This document shows positions 41,736 to 52,689 of a DNA stretch of 64,000 nucleotides, in pieces (the first letter of the stretch is position 1; every line of letters begins with the position of its first letter). The notes under the pieces are model-generated. The model made no database searches, was not told where the DNA came from, and saw only the letters and a program-made list of their open reading frames with translations. Origin of the DNA: Asterias amurensis (lineage: Eukaryota > Echinodermata > Asteroidea > Forcipulatida > Asteriidae); NCBI RefSeq assembly GCF_032118995.1, contig NC_092663.1, forward strand, positions 8,680,001 to 8,744,000, read 5' to 3'. A program made the translations under genes and the position numbers.

Positions 41736-42092
41736 AGCTCTATGAAATTTGGCCTTGTTCTTAAAAGACATGGTAGCATTTTTTACATCCATGGTTTGTG
41801 CACAATAATTACACAAAAATACACAGAATAAAGTAAAAACTTCTTTATTTTTTAAATAATGGCTAAAATATAAGCCATGGGGGATTACATTGAGGTCTCA
41901 ACAATGAAACAAATTAACTGGAATAAAAAGTAACACTTTTGCTTTAACTCATCTAATATGTATGCCCCGTGCAAACATTGCAGTCATTTTGCCATTGCAT
42001 TTGGGTATTTTGTGCTTTTTCAGCTGATCAGATGCTTTTTCTCTTTTTTCTTTAATAATAATGTGGCTGGTAACTTTGAGACACTGTACAAA

Positions 42093-42484
42093 GTTAAAGG
42101 AACACGTTGCCTTGGATTGGTCGAGTTGGTCTTGAAAAGCGTTCTGTAACCGTTTGTTGTAAAATGTATATGGTTAGAAAGATATTGTAAAAGTGGAATA
42201 CGTTCATCTACACAAATATGCCTCGAAATTGCGTGGTTTTTATTTTTACCCTGTCGACTAACACGGTCGGCCATTTATGGGAGTCAAAATTTTGACTCCC
42301 ATAAATGGCCGACCGTGATAGTTCGCGACGTTAAAGGAAAACCGTGCAATTTCGAGTGATACTTGTGTGGATCATTATATTCTACTTTTCAAACATCTTT
42401 CTAACCATATGCATTTCATAACAAACGGTTTCAAACGCTTTTAATAGTCCAACTCGTCCGATCCAAGGCAACGTGTTCCTTTGA
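42093..42484. repeat. Family D long palindromic element
   Basis: TTAAAGGAACACGTTGCC to GGCAACGTGTTCCTTT with the central GGCCATTTATGGGAGTCAAA hairpin. About 392 bp. Confidence 0.9.
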
Positions 42485-43700
42485 GTATGGGTAGGCCATT
42501 TTCACTTTTGTTTTGCAAATTACAAAGTTTAGTCTGACCATGGTTTCTCAAGGGTAAAACAAGACCATCGTTTACAGGTAAAGTATTAAATATATAAAAA
42601 TGCTGTTAAATTTGGACAAAAGCAACATCGATTAACTTTAATTTATAAAATATCTTATTGTTTTCCTGTTGATTTTGAATCATTTTTGTTTATATTAGTT
42701 TTACTTACATTTTTCCATTGTATATTGTTTTAAGTTTGTCCCTTTCACTTTGTTCATTGCCTGACAAAAATTAGTTCCTTTCTTAAATGTTTTATGTTAC
42801 CAAAACAATCCTACATTTTAAAGATTTTATAAAATAAGTTTCTCAAACTTTGTGTTAAAATTTGATTTTGAAAACCTTAAATATCATGAGTTTATGTTAG
42901 AAAACTTTTATGCAACTAATTTAAAGAGAGGATAAAACTAAGAAAGAAGATCATGGCTGTAAACAATTTTCTAACTTTGTCAAATTTTTCTTCTTTTTCC
43001 GATGCCTTTTTGCACTGTTCGTATGGAAAAAACAACTTCTGCTATAAAACTTTTAAAATCTGTGTTGTATTTCTCCAGTGGAAACACTTTATAAATAGTA
43101 TTAATATAAGGCATTTTGTTAATAAATATTGAATGAAAAATAAACAGTCTGTTGTTATTTAGTATGTTTTTTCTGAGATAAAAATACAAACTTTCTAAAA
43201 CTGTCTCGGCAAGACCTTTTCATATATTACTCTTTGTTTTTTAGCTATTACTTAAAATGTACAACGTTTCAAATAAAATGCGAATTGAAAGAAGAACAAA
43301 AACTAATTATTCCCAACATTTTACCTCATATTGGATGTATTTACTCTATTTTTTTGCATTTCCAAAACTAGTAAAATAAAAACGAAAAAGTTTGAGTTTT
43401 ATCAAATGAAACAAATATAAACTTCATACTTTTCAGTTTACAATTTGCATCAACTGCAATCAAATTATTTGAAATAAAACTGAAGAATACAATATGTTCA
43501 AAAACTTCATTTGCAAAATAATAAGCAGTCAGAAATATTGTGAATATAATTTTGTTTTACCCTACACCAATGTGTATTAACCACTGTATACTCAGTACTT
43601 TACCAAGTTCTGTGGAAAAAAAACATCCATAGGCAAGTCACCTGGGTAGGATGTGGCCCAATTTCATGGCTCTGTTTAACATAAGCAAGAAAGCAGCGCT
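42485..43700. other. AT-rich stretch without a gene
   Basis: Very AT-rich; neither strand shows an exon with good splice sites. A 3' end of the ankyrin gene could lie here but no candidate stands out. Confidence 0.5.
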
Positions 43701-43711
43701 TGCGGAAACTG

Positions 43712-44030
43712 CTTTAAAGCCATTATACACTTTCGGTAAAGAGTATTGTCCAAGTCCCACACTTCGTGTATCACAACTTATATATAAAACAACAAACCTG
43801 TGAAAATTTAGGTTCAATCGGTCATCGGAGTCAGGAGAAAATAACGGGAAAACCCACCCTTGTATCCGCGCGTTTCGCCGTGTCATGACATGTGTTTAAA
43901 ATAAATCCCTAATTCTCGCTAACGAGAATTTATATTGTTTTACCGTTTTCTCAAAAAGTAAAGCATTTCATGGACTAATATTTCAAGAGAAGTCTTTCAC
44001 CATTACCTTCTGTAAACCCTGTAAATAATT
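43712..44030 (+). repeat. Family B element lacking its right end
   Basis: Matches 19049-19424 from TTTAAAGCCATTATACAC through ACCTTCTGTAAACCCTGTAA, then stops. Confidence 0.8.
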
Positions 44031-44355
44031 ACCCTTACACCTTGTGGGTATTCGTTTTGGATATCATCCTATAAACAATATTTTCTTTATGGTTATTGAC
44101 CAGTTTCACTGCACACATACACATGTCTATCCTGGCCCCATTTTTGGGAGTCAAAATTTACACAATGTCCAAAATGGTAGCACGTTATGCGAAGGTGTGT
44201 TCCAGGTCATGAAAGAGGTCAATGAGTCAATAAAGAACTAGGAAACGCTTAAAAACCTGAACTGAAAATGCCGTCTAAGAAAAGTTGAGTTTCATTCTTG
44301 GCCTTGGTGACATTGCAAGGCAATCCCTCTGTGGACGCATCAACCCAAGTCTTAC

Positions 44356-44444
44356 CTTGCCGGGGGTGTTGGGCTCAAACATATCCCATGGGCTTGGATT
44401 GTTGGGTAGGCTGATCTTCAGATGTTTGCCAGCTCTCAGGTGCC
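44356..44444 (-). CDS. Ankyrin gene, last exon found
   Basis: Acceptor ATTCCTTTAG, donor AAGGTAAGA. Encodes HLRAGKHLKISLPNNPSPWD then MFEPNTPGK. Phase 0 at the donor; intron retention would end the protein with KVRLGLMRPQRDCLAMSPR and eight more residues. Confidence 0.75.
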
Positions 44445-47400
44445 CTAAAGGAATATATAAGAACAAAGGTAAGACTTTATCTGTTACAGTCTTAAGCCTG
44501 GTTCATAATTCCTGTGAATGCTTGTTTCTTCACAATTGCCCTAACAGCATGTACCCTTTATTTGATCACCAACATTTGATTTGCATTTGCATTCAAAGGA
44601 TGGATGAACCAGGCTTTAGCGGCCAAATTTGGTTTCTTTGGTTTTGTGAATAATAAAAAGCATTACACTAGGGCTCAATTTCATGGCACTTCTTACTGCT
44701 GAATCTGCCCTGGGTCATCGATTTGCTTAAAGGAATACAGAATTGGTTTTTGCTAACAAAACAGTTGCTGGCAGTGTAAGCACTTTGTGTAATCCACCAT
44801 ATACATAAACTGACAAACCTGTAGAAGTTTGAGATCAATCGGCCATCTGGGTCACGAGAGAATAGTGAAAAAAACGATTACAAAATTTGCATTGCATTGA
44901 TGCCAAAATAACAATAAATAAAACACTCACTAAGCGATACACTCCAAACGCGAGGTTAGATTATTTATTTCTCATCAACTATGACATTTCAGACAGACAT
45001 ATTTCAAGGGATGTTTTCAACTATCATCATCATTAGCCCGGTAAGTTTTATGTAAATCTGTGATCTTCACAATTTTTGTTTGTTACCAATTCTGTAACGT
45101 TCCTTTAAAGGGCAAGCATTTCTGCTCTAGCTCTGTAAGCCAATAATGCCTAGTGACGTGGACCACGCACGTGCACAAGCAGAAATTCCCTGCTAATCTG
45201 TGAAATGCGCTTGACATAAGCATGGAATGAACTGCTTCCACAAGCGCCAAGACTTTAGCATGTGGTCAAACCTTAAACAAGGAAAGCATCCTAAAGTCTC
45301 ATTTCATAGTACTATAAAGATATCATTATTACCGTTATTAGTTGCCATTCCAATGGGATACATGCCGATGTTGTTCTTGATGTAACGGTCCGCTCCTGTC
45401 GGCAACAAAAATGCACACGGGAAATGTAGGAAGTATGTAAATTCAATTGATTAATCTGGTTATGTTTGAGATGTTAAGTCAAATCGGTTCGCATCCTTCT
45501 TGTTATATTCTCTATTGGAACAGATTTAACCAAACAGACTGAAAAAGCAAAATACAGTGAGGTACCTTTTTCGAATATTAAAATCAGTAATATTTGATTG
45601 CAGAAAGGGGAACATGTCTAAGCTAGTGTCACTATAATAAAACAATTCCCCCTCCCAACATCACTACTAATGTCATCTCCCACAGATCCTTTGTGTCGTG
45701 TCATATAGTCGAGCGGTATATTTCACCGGACCCAAGCTCTGGTGTTGTCAGCAGCAGAGTGTGGGTTAAATTCCCGGTCACAACACTTGTGCCTTGACCA
45801 AGGCACTTAACCATGTAATTGCTTTGTAAAAGTTGGGAAGGTAGTGCATTCTGCTCTACCAGCCAGGCTCCTATAGCCTATGGGATGAAACCCATGCTTA
45901 AAGCCATTATACACTTTCGGAACAGACAAACAAAATAAAAGTTCACAGATTTACAAATTACTTACAGGGTTTAAAGAAGGTCATGGTGAAACACTTCTCT
46001 TGAAATATTATTCCATGAAATGCTTTACTTTTTGAGAAAACATTAAAACAATTAGCAATTCTACGATTTATTTTAAACACATGTCATGACACGGCGAAAC
46101 GTGCGGAAACAAGGGTGGGTTTTCCCGTTATTTTCTCCCGACTCCAATGACCGATTGAGCCTAAATTTTCACAGGGTTATTTTATATATAAGTTGTGATA
46201 CACAAGTGTGGACCTTTGGACAATACTGTTTACTGAAAGTGTCCAATGGCTTTAAAACATCCTTACGGACTGTGGAGGGGTAACCCTGTTTCAGCCTCAG
46301 AGGTAGGTGGCAACATGACAGGGTGTTTCAGAGTCTAAAACCCAGTACTACACCCTTATGGAATGAGAGGGTGCTAACCCTGTTTAAGCCCCAAGAGCAA
46401 CCCCAGGAGTAGGTGGCAACATGCCCTTGGTGGCAGTTGATTTGGGTCAATATCCTAAATCAGTCTAGATTAACCCTCATCTTGATAACAAACAAAAAAT
46501 CCACCACCACCTCACAACATTTCCCCAGTTTATCTTCAAATCTGCCTATCATTTAATTTATAGTTCTTTGTTGAAAGCACTGGAGTAATTTATATATATA
46601 TATATTGTGTGGGTGGTTTTTTTTACCACAGGTGAGGAGAAACTTGATCAGCTCGACATCCCCCTCAGAGGCAGCCCAGTGTAGTGGTGTATTCCCCTTG
46701 TGATTCTGGGCATTCACATTACAACCTGGATTCCAGAGAAAATAAAACAGTTTTATTTAGAAAGGGATGCTTTCCTTTTTGTATCCCCAAAGAGGCCTTG
46801 AGCTCTGTGGCTACTGCAGGCCAGAGGAAATCAGTAGGGAATTACTTGCCTTATGCACACAAAACAATACCAAAAAAAGGTTACCAGCAAAATAATGCTA
46901 TGTCACATGCACTGTTTGGAAGTGGTTTCATACATATTTTTGCTCAGCAGAAATTTGCTGAGCACAATCCCTGCTTAGGTAGGTCTAAGAACTTGGACCC
47001 TGATCCCAAGGAACTTCATTATTGATTTTATATAAAAAAAATTATGCTTGCCAGATTTAGGTTACCAGCCAAAACAGCATGTACCAGTCATAACTGGTAT
47101 CCTGCTCATTTTTGCTTAGAACAAGTTTGTTAAGTAATATTTTCTGCTGGAGCAGCTTCATGAAACTGGGCCCAGTTAGATTCCCTCGAAGCAACAAAGA
47201 TAAACATTTTTCTTCTATTGGTTTAGTCTTACCTACTGAGATTAGCATCTGAATAAGTTTGAAGTCACTGCAAGATGATCCGGCACATTTGAATGTAGCG
47301 AGGTAGAGTGGAGTGTCCCCATCCTTGTTGGTTACCGTCACATCCCCATCTGTATTAAGAAGATTTATCATTGATTTAAAGGCACTGTACACGTTTGGTA

Positions 47401-50400
47401 TTAATTGTCAAAGACCAGTTTCTCACTTGGTGTTTCCCAACGAATGCATAAAATCATAAATCCGTGAAAATTTTGACTCAATTGGTCATCAACGTTGCAA
47501 GAGAATAATGAATGAAAAAACACCCTTGTTGCACAAATTTGTGTGCTTTCAGATGCCTAAAAAGGATTCAGGTCTGAAGCCTTTTAATATTTGAGTTAGA
47601 AGTTACCTCTTTCTCATAACTACAATACTTCAGAAGGAGCTGTTTCTCAAAGTGTTTTATACTATCAACAGCTCTCCATTGCTTGATACCAAGTAAGTTT
47701 TTATGCTAACAATTGTTTCCAGTAATTTCTGATAGTGTCCAGTGCCTTTAAATTCATCATTACTTTTTGGTATCAAAATGTGTAAAAATTTTGAGATTAG
47801 ACATGTTAACATCGGCATAGAGAAAGGAAACTTGAAATGCTAAAGAAAAGTTGACTCTTTCATAATCATGGTGTGGTCGTTTTGTTTTATTTTTCACTCA
47901 AACCAATGGAAGCAGAGTGAAGCTGGAAGAGGAAAATACACATGTACCCCTGCCCTACTTTAAAACAAAATTGTTTCATTTACCTTGATCCAGAAGAAAA
48001 CTCACAAGTCTAGTACTGCCACTGATGCAGGCACACTGTTTAAAAAAAATGAAGAAGTTGATGATAAGTGTTCCATTATTGAAATTTGACAAAAGCCTTT
48101 AAAACCCTCCGAGCAGCAACAAGAAAAAAATTACATGCTGAACCAAAAGGATGCGATCGAAAGGTAGATTGTATTACGGGTAAATAACTGTGTTTGGAGG
48201 ACACAATTCTCGTTCTAATGGTCTAAACAGATGAATAGATGTTTCCTGGACCCACACACTAAAGATTGAAGCATTCTGGAAATATACACATTGGTTCACT
48301 ACTAACTCAAAAGATAAAGTTTTTTGTGCACAGGATTTTTTTGTTTTTTTCATGCTAAAATAATTTTCGACTCATGATCACCAAGACGAAAATTATTTTC
48401 ATGACATTGTTTTACTCATTTCTCAAAAACTGCAGCACCTCAGCAAGTAATATTTTCAGGGAAGCTTTCTACCATCATCATCTTCAAACTGTGTAAGTTT
48501 AATGTAAATCTGTGCACATCGTTTTTTTGTCCTACAAAAAGTACCCAAACCCTTTATAGAGAAGGTATACGTTTGGTAATTGTCAAAGACCAGTCTTCTC
48601 ACTTGGTGTATCCCATCAAAACCATAAAATAACAAGCCTGTGAAAATTGGCTGTGGGATGTAAAAAAAGAAAGAAAGAAAGTAATTAAAACTCATCCTCG
48701 ATCATGAAGAAAATTGCATGCAAGATAAATTAAAGTTGATTAAGATAAGAAACACTAAAACCATATAACAATGCTTTCTTTTAAAGGCACTGTACACTAT
48801 TGGTAATTGTCAAAGAACAGTGTTCTCACTTGGTGTATCCCATCACAACCATAAAATAACAAGCCTGTGAAAATTTGGGCTCAATTGGTCATCGAAGTTC
48901 CGAGAAAATGATGAAAGAAAAACACCCTTGTTGGACGAATTGGTCTGCTTTCAGATAGGAATTAAAGACTTCTGGCTAGAAGTCGTTTGTTATTTTAGTG
49001 AGAAATTACCTCTTTCTCAAAATCCATGCTACTTCAGAAGAAGCCGTTTCTCACAATGTTTTATCCTATCATCAGCTCTCCAATGCTCGTTACCAAGTCA
49101 GTTTTTAAGTTACTATTTGTTTTGAGTAATTAACCAAACGTGTACCTTCCCTTTAAAACAAGTATGAAGCTGGTCCTTCTGCCCGTACCCCTTTGGCTGC
49201 TCCAAGGGTTTAAAAACATTGACATATTATTAACTAAACTTATTTCTTACCAGAAAAAGTGTCATTCCATTTGTTGGGATGGGGAAGTTCACATCAAATT
49301 GTAACTTTGTCACTAAATTTATCACTTGCTCTGTGCGCCCAGGTAGATAGGCAGTCTGTAAAATGGAAAAACCATCAATGACAAATGGTTTGATCCAATC
49401 TGTTATAATGGTAATGCTTGATTGTTCATCATAAAAAACAAATTTAGGCTATACACAAATTTCTCACGCGGAAATACAGGTGTTTTTTTTAAGTTCTGAT
49501 GAATTCCTCTTCAAGCCATTGGACACTTTCAGTAAACAGTATTGTCCAAGGCCCACACTTCGTGTATCACAACTTACATAAAAAATAACAAACCTGTGAA
49601 AATTTAGGCTCAATCGGTCATCGGAGTCGGGAGAAAATAACGGGAAAATCCATCCTTGTTTCGGCACGTTTCGCCATGTCATGACATGTGTTTAAAATAA
49701 ATCTGCAATTCTCGATATCGAGAATTGATATTGTTTTAATGTTTTCTCAAAAAGTAAAGCATTCCATGGAATAATATTTTAAGAGAAGTCTTTCACCATT
49801 ACCTTCTGTAAACCCTGTAAGTTATTTGTAAATCTGTGAACTTTTTTTTTTTTTTCTGTACAGAAGTGTCCAATGGCTTTAAATGAATTGATTGTATTAC
49901 CTATCATATGAGATGCTATAGTTTGAAAAAAAAATTACAATCATGATTCAGGTCTGGAAATATCCCAGATCACCATCAGCAATTTCAGTATTGCCCTGCA
50001 CTTTTGTTGTGGTGCCCTCTGCCAAGTTCCAATATAGTTGAAATTTTCCTCCTGGAAGTGCCTCTTACCAGAGGAAAATTGCTGTGCCCATTCAAGAGCA
50101 AAATTCAAGGCCCGATGATAAAACAAATTTTATATAATTGTTACCTTTGCAAGATCAAAGATTGATATGACTTCAGGCTGCTGCAGGGACCTTAGATCTA
50201 AAAGATAAAATTGGAAAGAGGAAAAAGTACAATTCTTCTGACTGTCAAATTTATAATTAGCCAAAAACCTTGTTAGACACTGAGATAAATACAAATGACA
50301 GAATTTACCCAAAAAAGCTTGGAGTTTGTTTTTGTTTGTCACTATTTTTGTTAGTTTGAGTGGTTGTGATTGACGGTTGTGGGTTTGTTTGTTTGTTGGG

Positions 50401-52168
50401 GTGTTTGTTTGTTTGTGTGTTTGTTTGTGTGTTTGTTGGTTTCCAGAACGTATCTGTGATGTACCTTCTTTCCCATGCATCACAAACCAAATAAACATCA
50501 GCAATATCAGCACTGATAGAGCAGCAGCAAACAACATCTCTGCTGAAATTTCATGTCTATCCAGATATATCTCCGCAGATCTTTTCAACCATTCAGAGGC
50601 TGTGGGATGTAAAAAAAGGAAAGAAAGAGAGTAATTAAAACTCATCCTTGGTCATGAAGAAAATTTCATTCAAGACAAATTAAAGTTGCTTAAGATAAGA
50701 AACACTAAAACCATATAACAATGCTTTCTTTTCAAGGCACTGTACACTATTGGTAGTTGTCAAAGACAAGTGTTATCACTTGGTGTATCCCATCACAACC
50801 ATAAAAAACAAGCCTGTGAAAATTTGGGTTCAATTGGTCATCGAAGTTGCGATAAAATGATGAAAGAAAAACACCCTTGTTGGACGAATTTGTGTGCTTT
50901 CAGATAGGAATAAAAGACTTCTAGCTAGAAGTCTTTTAATATTTTAGTGAGAAATTACCTCTTTCTCAAAAATTACGTTACTTCAGAGGGAGCCGTTTCT
51001 CATAATGTTTTATACTACCAACAGCTCTCCAATGCTCGTTAACAAGTAAATTCTTATTTGTTAATATTTGTTTTGAGTAATTACCAAACATGTACCTTCC
51101 CTTTTTAATAGTGTTCTCCCTTAGTAGTGGTTTTGCTGGCCAAACCCCAGAGGACCAGTTAAAATTTAATCCAATACTTCAGTGTTGAAGCATCCTTGTT
51201 TTATATAAAAAATGGATTACAGACTTATGATAAAGCTGACAGTTAAGTAAAATGACAAACCAATTGGTCATTTAAAGACATCCGGACACTATTGGTAATT
51301 GTCAAAGACCAGTCTTTTCACTTGCTGTATCTTAACATATGCATAAAATAACAAACCTGTGAAAATTTGAGCTCAATTGGGTGTTGAAGTTGCGAGATAA
51401 TAATGAAAGAAAAATTACCCTTGTCACACGAAGTTGTGTGCTTTCATATGCTTGATTTCGAGGACTCAAATTCTAAATTTGAGGTCTCATAATCAAATTC
51501 GTGGAAAATTACTTTTTTCTCAAAAACTACTTCACTTCAGAGGTAGCCGTTTCTCACAATGTTTTATACTATCAACCTCTCCCCATTACTCATTACCAAG
51601 TAAGGTTTTCTGCTACTAAATATTTTGAGTAATTACCAATAGTGTCCACTGCTTTTAGGTAAGTCACTGAAGAAGTAAAGGCAAACCAAGCCCTGGTGGG
51701 GAACATCCTAGATTCATACTAAATTTTACAGCTCTAACTGTTGGGCTGAAAATGTTGTTTGGTTAATTTAACAAAGAGTTTTTTGATCCTGTTTAACTTT
51801 TTGAAGGGAAGTTGTTTTCACAGCAGAAGGGGTATTTATAACCCCAAAAATAACTACATAAGAAGAGAAACAAAATAGTTCATAGTCTAAAATTTCAACC
51901 CTAGCAAAGTCTAGGTCATCAGTTCTTACAATTTAAAAACCTTGAGATGGTGGCTTTGCTTTCTGTAGTCAGTACCTCTCCAACATCTAAAACCTGAGCC
52001 ATAATGCTGCCTGTGTAGTCCATCATTTCAAGTGTCATGTTACAAATACGGCTGAAGTTGAGCGTCACATTCATTCCAAGCAGACAGTACAACAGCTTTC
52101 AAAAGATCCACTTCAGCTGGTAAATCCTATAATGCCTGTCACTTTTTCTACAACGAAAAGTTTTGGAT
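44356..52168 (-). CDS. Unrecognised N-terminal membrane-anchored ankyrin-repeat protein (9 coding exons)
   Basis: Minus-strand exons in reading order: 52168-51930 (ATG at 52074), 50599-50465, 50197-50145, 49355-49251, 48035-47984, 47349-47233, 46725-46627, 45395-45333, 44444-44356. Every junction is GT/AG and every phase matches, giving 286 residues so far. About 48 residues from the first exon hold three NxS/T sequons. A hydrophobic segment follows at residues 70-89 (MLFAAALSVLILLMFIWFVM), then a roughly 150-residue ankyrin region with clear repeats (NKDGDTPLYLATFK, NAQNHKGNTPLHWAASEGDV, GADRYIKNNIGMYPIGMA), then a HLRAGKHLKISLPNNPSPWD tail. No signal peptide is obvious, so a single-pass anchor is likely; topology is unknown. 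I do not recognise the family. The 3' end is unresolved: reading past the last donor adds 26 residues to a stop at 44275; otherwise an unseen exon follows. Confidence 0.8.
44728..45111. repeat. Family N inverted-repeat element
   Basis: TTAAAGGAATACAGAATTGG to CCAATTCTGTAACGTTCCTTTAA. It carries the CTGTAGAAGTTTGAGATCAA version of the A/B core. One full copy seen, in the ankyrin gene intron. Confidence 0.8.
45700..45897 (+). mobile_element. tRNA-derived SINE
   Basis: Degraded head (TCATATAGTCGAGCGGTATA), AGAGTGTGGGTTAAATTCCC at the B box, then the shared body with GACCAAGGCACTTAACCATG and CTGCTCTACCAGCCAGGCTC. Its end is interrupted by the family B element at 45898; the SINE tail reappears at about 46257 (CCTTACGGACTGTGGAGGGG). 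Confidence 0.7.
45898..46254 (-). repeat. Family B element inserted in a SINE
   Basis: Inverted relative to 19049: TTAAAGCCATTATACACTTT to GTCCAATGGCTTTAAAA. Sits between the body and the tail of the SINE at 45700. Confidence 0.85.
47376..47752 (+). repeat. Family A inverted-repeat element
   Basis: TTTAAAGGCACTGTACACGT to GTGTCCAGTGCCTTTAAA. It begins about 26 bp upstream (minus strand) of the exon at 47233-47349. Confidence 0.85.
48556..48650 (+). repeat. Family A left-end fragment
   Basis: Left 90 bp of family A (TATACGTTTGGTAATTGTC ... AACAAGCCTGTGAAAATT), cut off exactly where the duplicated intron segment at 48651 begins. Confidence 0.75.
48651..49157. repeat. Duplicate of 50600-51108, with pseudo splice acceptor
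   Basis: From GGCTGTGGGATGTAAAAAAA to CCCTTTAA this matches 50598-51108 closely, including a full family A element (48781-49155) and its left flank (AACACTAAAACCATATAACA). On the minus strand the left boundary is the copied splice acceptor ACATCCCACAG without the exon that should follow. Confidence 0.85.
49510..49882 (+). repeat. Family B inverted-repeat element
   Basis: TCAAGCCATTGGACACTTTC to AGTGTCCAATGGCTTTAAA, about 373 bp, in the ankyrin gene intron. The central palindrome is ATTCTCGATATCGAGAAT. Confidence 0.9.
50340..50445. repeat. GTTT/GTGT-rich low-complexity tract
   Basis: Plus strand GTTTGTTTGTTTGTTGGGG and following GTTT/GTGT units, lying just downstream (minus strand) of the TM exon donor. 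It explains the Thr/Gln/Asn/Lys-repeat open frames across it. Confidence 0.8.
50465..50599 (-). CDS. Ankyrin gene exon with transmembrane segment
   Basis: 135 nt, phase 1-1. Acceptor TTACATCCCACAG, donor GAAGGTAC. Encodes SEWLKRSAEIYLDRHEISAE then the 20-residue hydrophobic MLFAAALSVLILLMFIWFVM and HGKE. Being phase 1-1 it could be skipped in frame, giving a soluble form. Confidence 0.82.
50600..51108. repeat. Source copy of the duplicated intron segment, with family A element
   Basis: Family A element at about 50731-51108 (CAAGGCACTGTACACTATTG to CATGTACCTTCCCTTTTTAA) plus 130 bp of flank reaching the TM exon acceptor. The second copy is at 48651-49157. Confidence 0.85.
51271..51658 (+). 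repeat. Family A inverted-repeat element
   Basis: TTTAAAGACATCCGGACACT to GTGTCCACTGCTTTTA, about 388 bp, in the ankyrin gene intron. Only about 160 bp from the preceding copy. Confidence 0.85.
51930..52168 (-). CDS. Ankyrin gene exon with proposed start codon
   Basis: Acceptor TTTTCAG, donor AAATTGTAAG. All three frames contain stops in its 5' part, so that part is 5' UTR. The frame entering the next exon in the correct phase opens at the ATG at 52074 (MNVTLNFSRICNMTLEMMDY ...). Inner Met codons at residues 13, 17, 18 and 25 are alternatives. Confidence 0.65.
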
Positions 52169-52365
52169 CTGAAAAGAAAATTACAAGATTGGGTTACACT
52201 TAGGTTGGGTTCAAACTTCTTGCAAATGCTGAATTCTTCAGATCATTCACAGCAAATAGAAAATACAACAGAGATGTGACATCAAAAATGAAAATTTATG
52301 GTTTATTTTGTGTTCAGACAATGATTTGATTTCCCTACCCTCACAGTGGCTACCTCTGAACTTAC

Positions 52366-52581
52366 CATGAATTTATTTGACATCCGATCAGTTTGTTGAC
52401 TGGAAATACGCAACTTCTTATCACGGAGATTAGCAGACGATATTGTCAAAAGTGTTGTTTTCTGATTTAAATGCCCATCTCCAAGCTGCTCTCTGATTGG
52501 TTGAAAGTGGAAAATTCTCGTCACGTGCTTGGAAAAAGTTGACCTTTGCCTTGGGTCGGGTGGATGTTCACGTGACCACAA
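52366..52581 (-). other. Proposed 5' leader exon of the ankyrin gene
   Basis: A strong donor (ATTCATG|GTAAGTTC) on the minus strand at 52365 would splice a leader from near 52.5 kb to the acceptor at 52169. The leader's longest ATG frame would end six codons into the next exon, so it would act as an upstream ORF if transcribed. No expression evidence. Confidence 0.4.
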
Positions 52582-52596
52582 ATTGCCTTGAACAAA
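52490..52596. promoter_or_regulatory. Probable bidirectional promoter of ankyrin gene and CCDC93
   Basis: The start of CCDC93 and the 5' end of the minus-strand gene are separated by a short interval. It holds ATTGG (inverted CCAAT) at 52496, CACGTG at 52522 and a palindromic TCACGTGA at 52568-52575. No TATA box is evident. CACGTG boxes with flanking T/A are bound by bHLH-Zip factors (USF, TFE/MITF class). Function is inferred from layout. Confidence 0.5.
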
Positions 52597-52689
52597 ATGG
52601 CGGCGCCCAGCGGCAGTGTATTTCAGCTGGGTCGGTCTTCCAGCTCAAAATTAGGCGTTGTTTATGATACCCATGGTCGAGAAGTGGAG
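52597..52689 (+). CDS. CCDC93: CCDC93 exon 1
   Basis: ATG in good context (AACAAAATGG). Encodes [20 protein letters not shown] and [11 protein letters not shown], phase 0 at GTAAAT. The N-terminal 30 residues differ freely between animals; joining to VETREDEEQ supports the model. Confidence 0.9.

Noticed and set aside
52303..52581. 93-codon minus-strand ORF as the N-terminus of the ankyrin protein
   Set aside because: Its frame stops six codons into the next exon when spliced, so it cannot continue into the ankyrin frame; kept only as a possible uORF.
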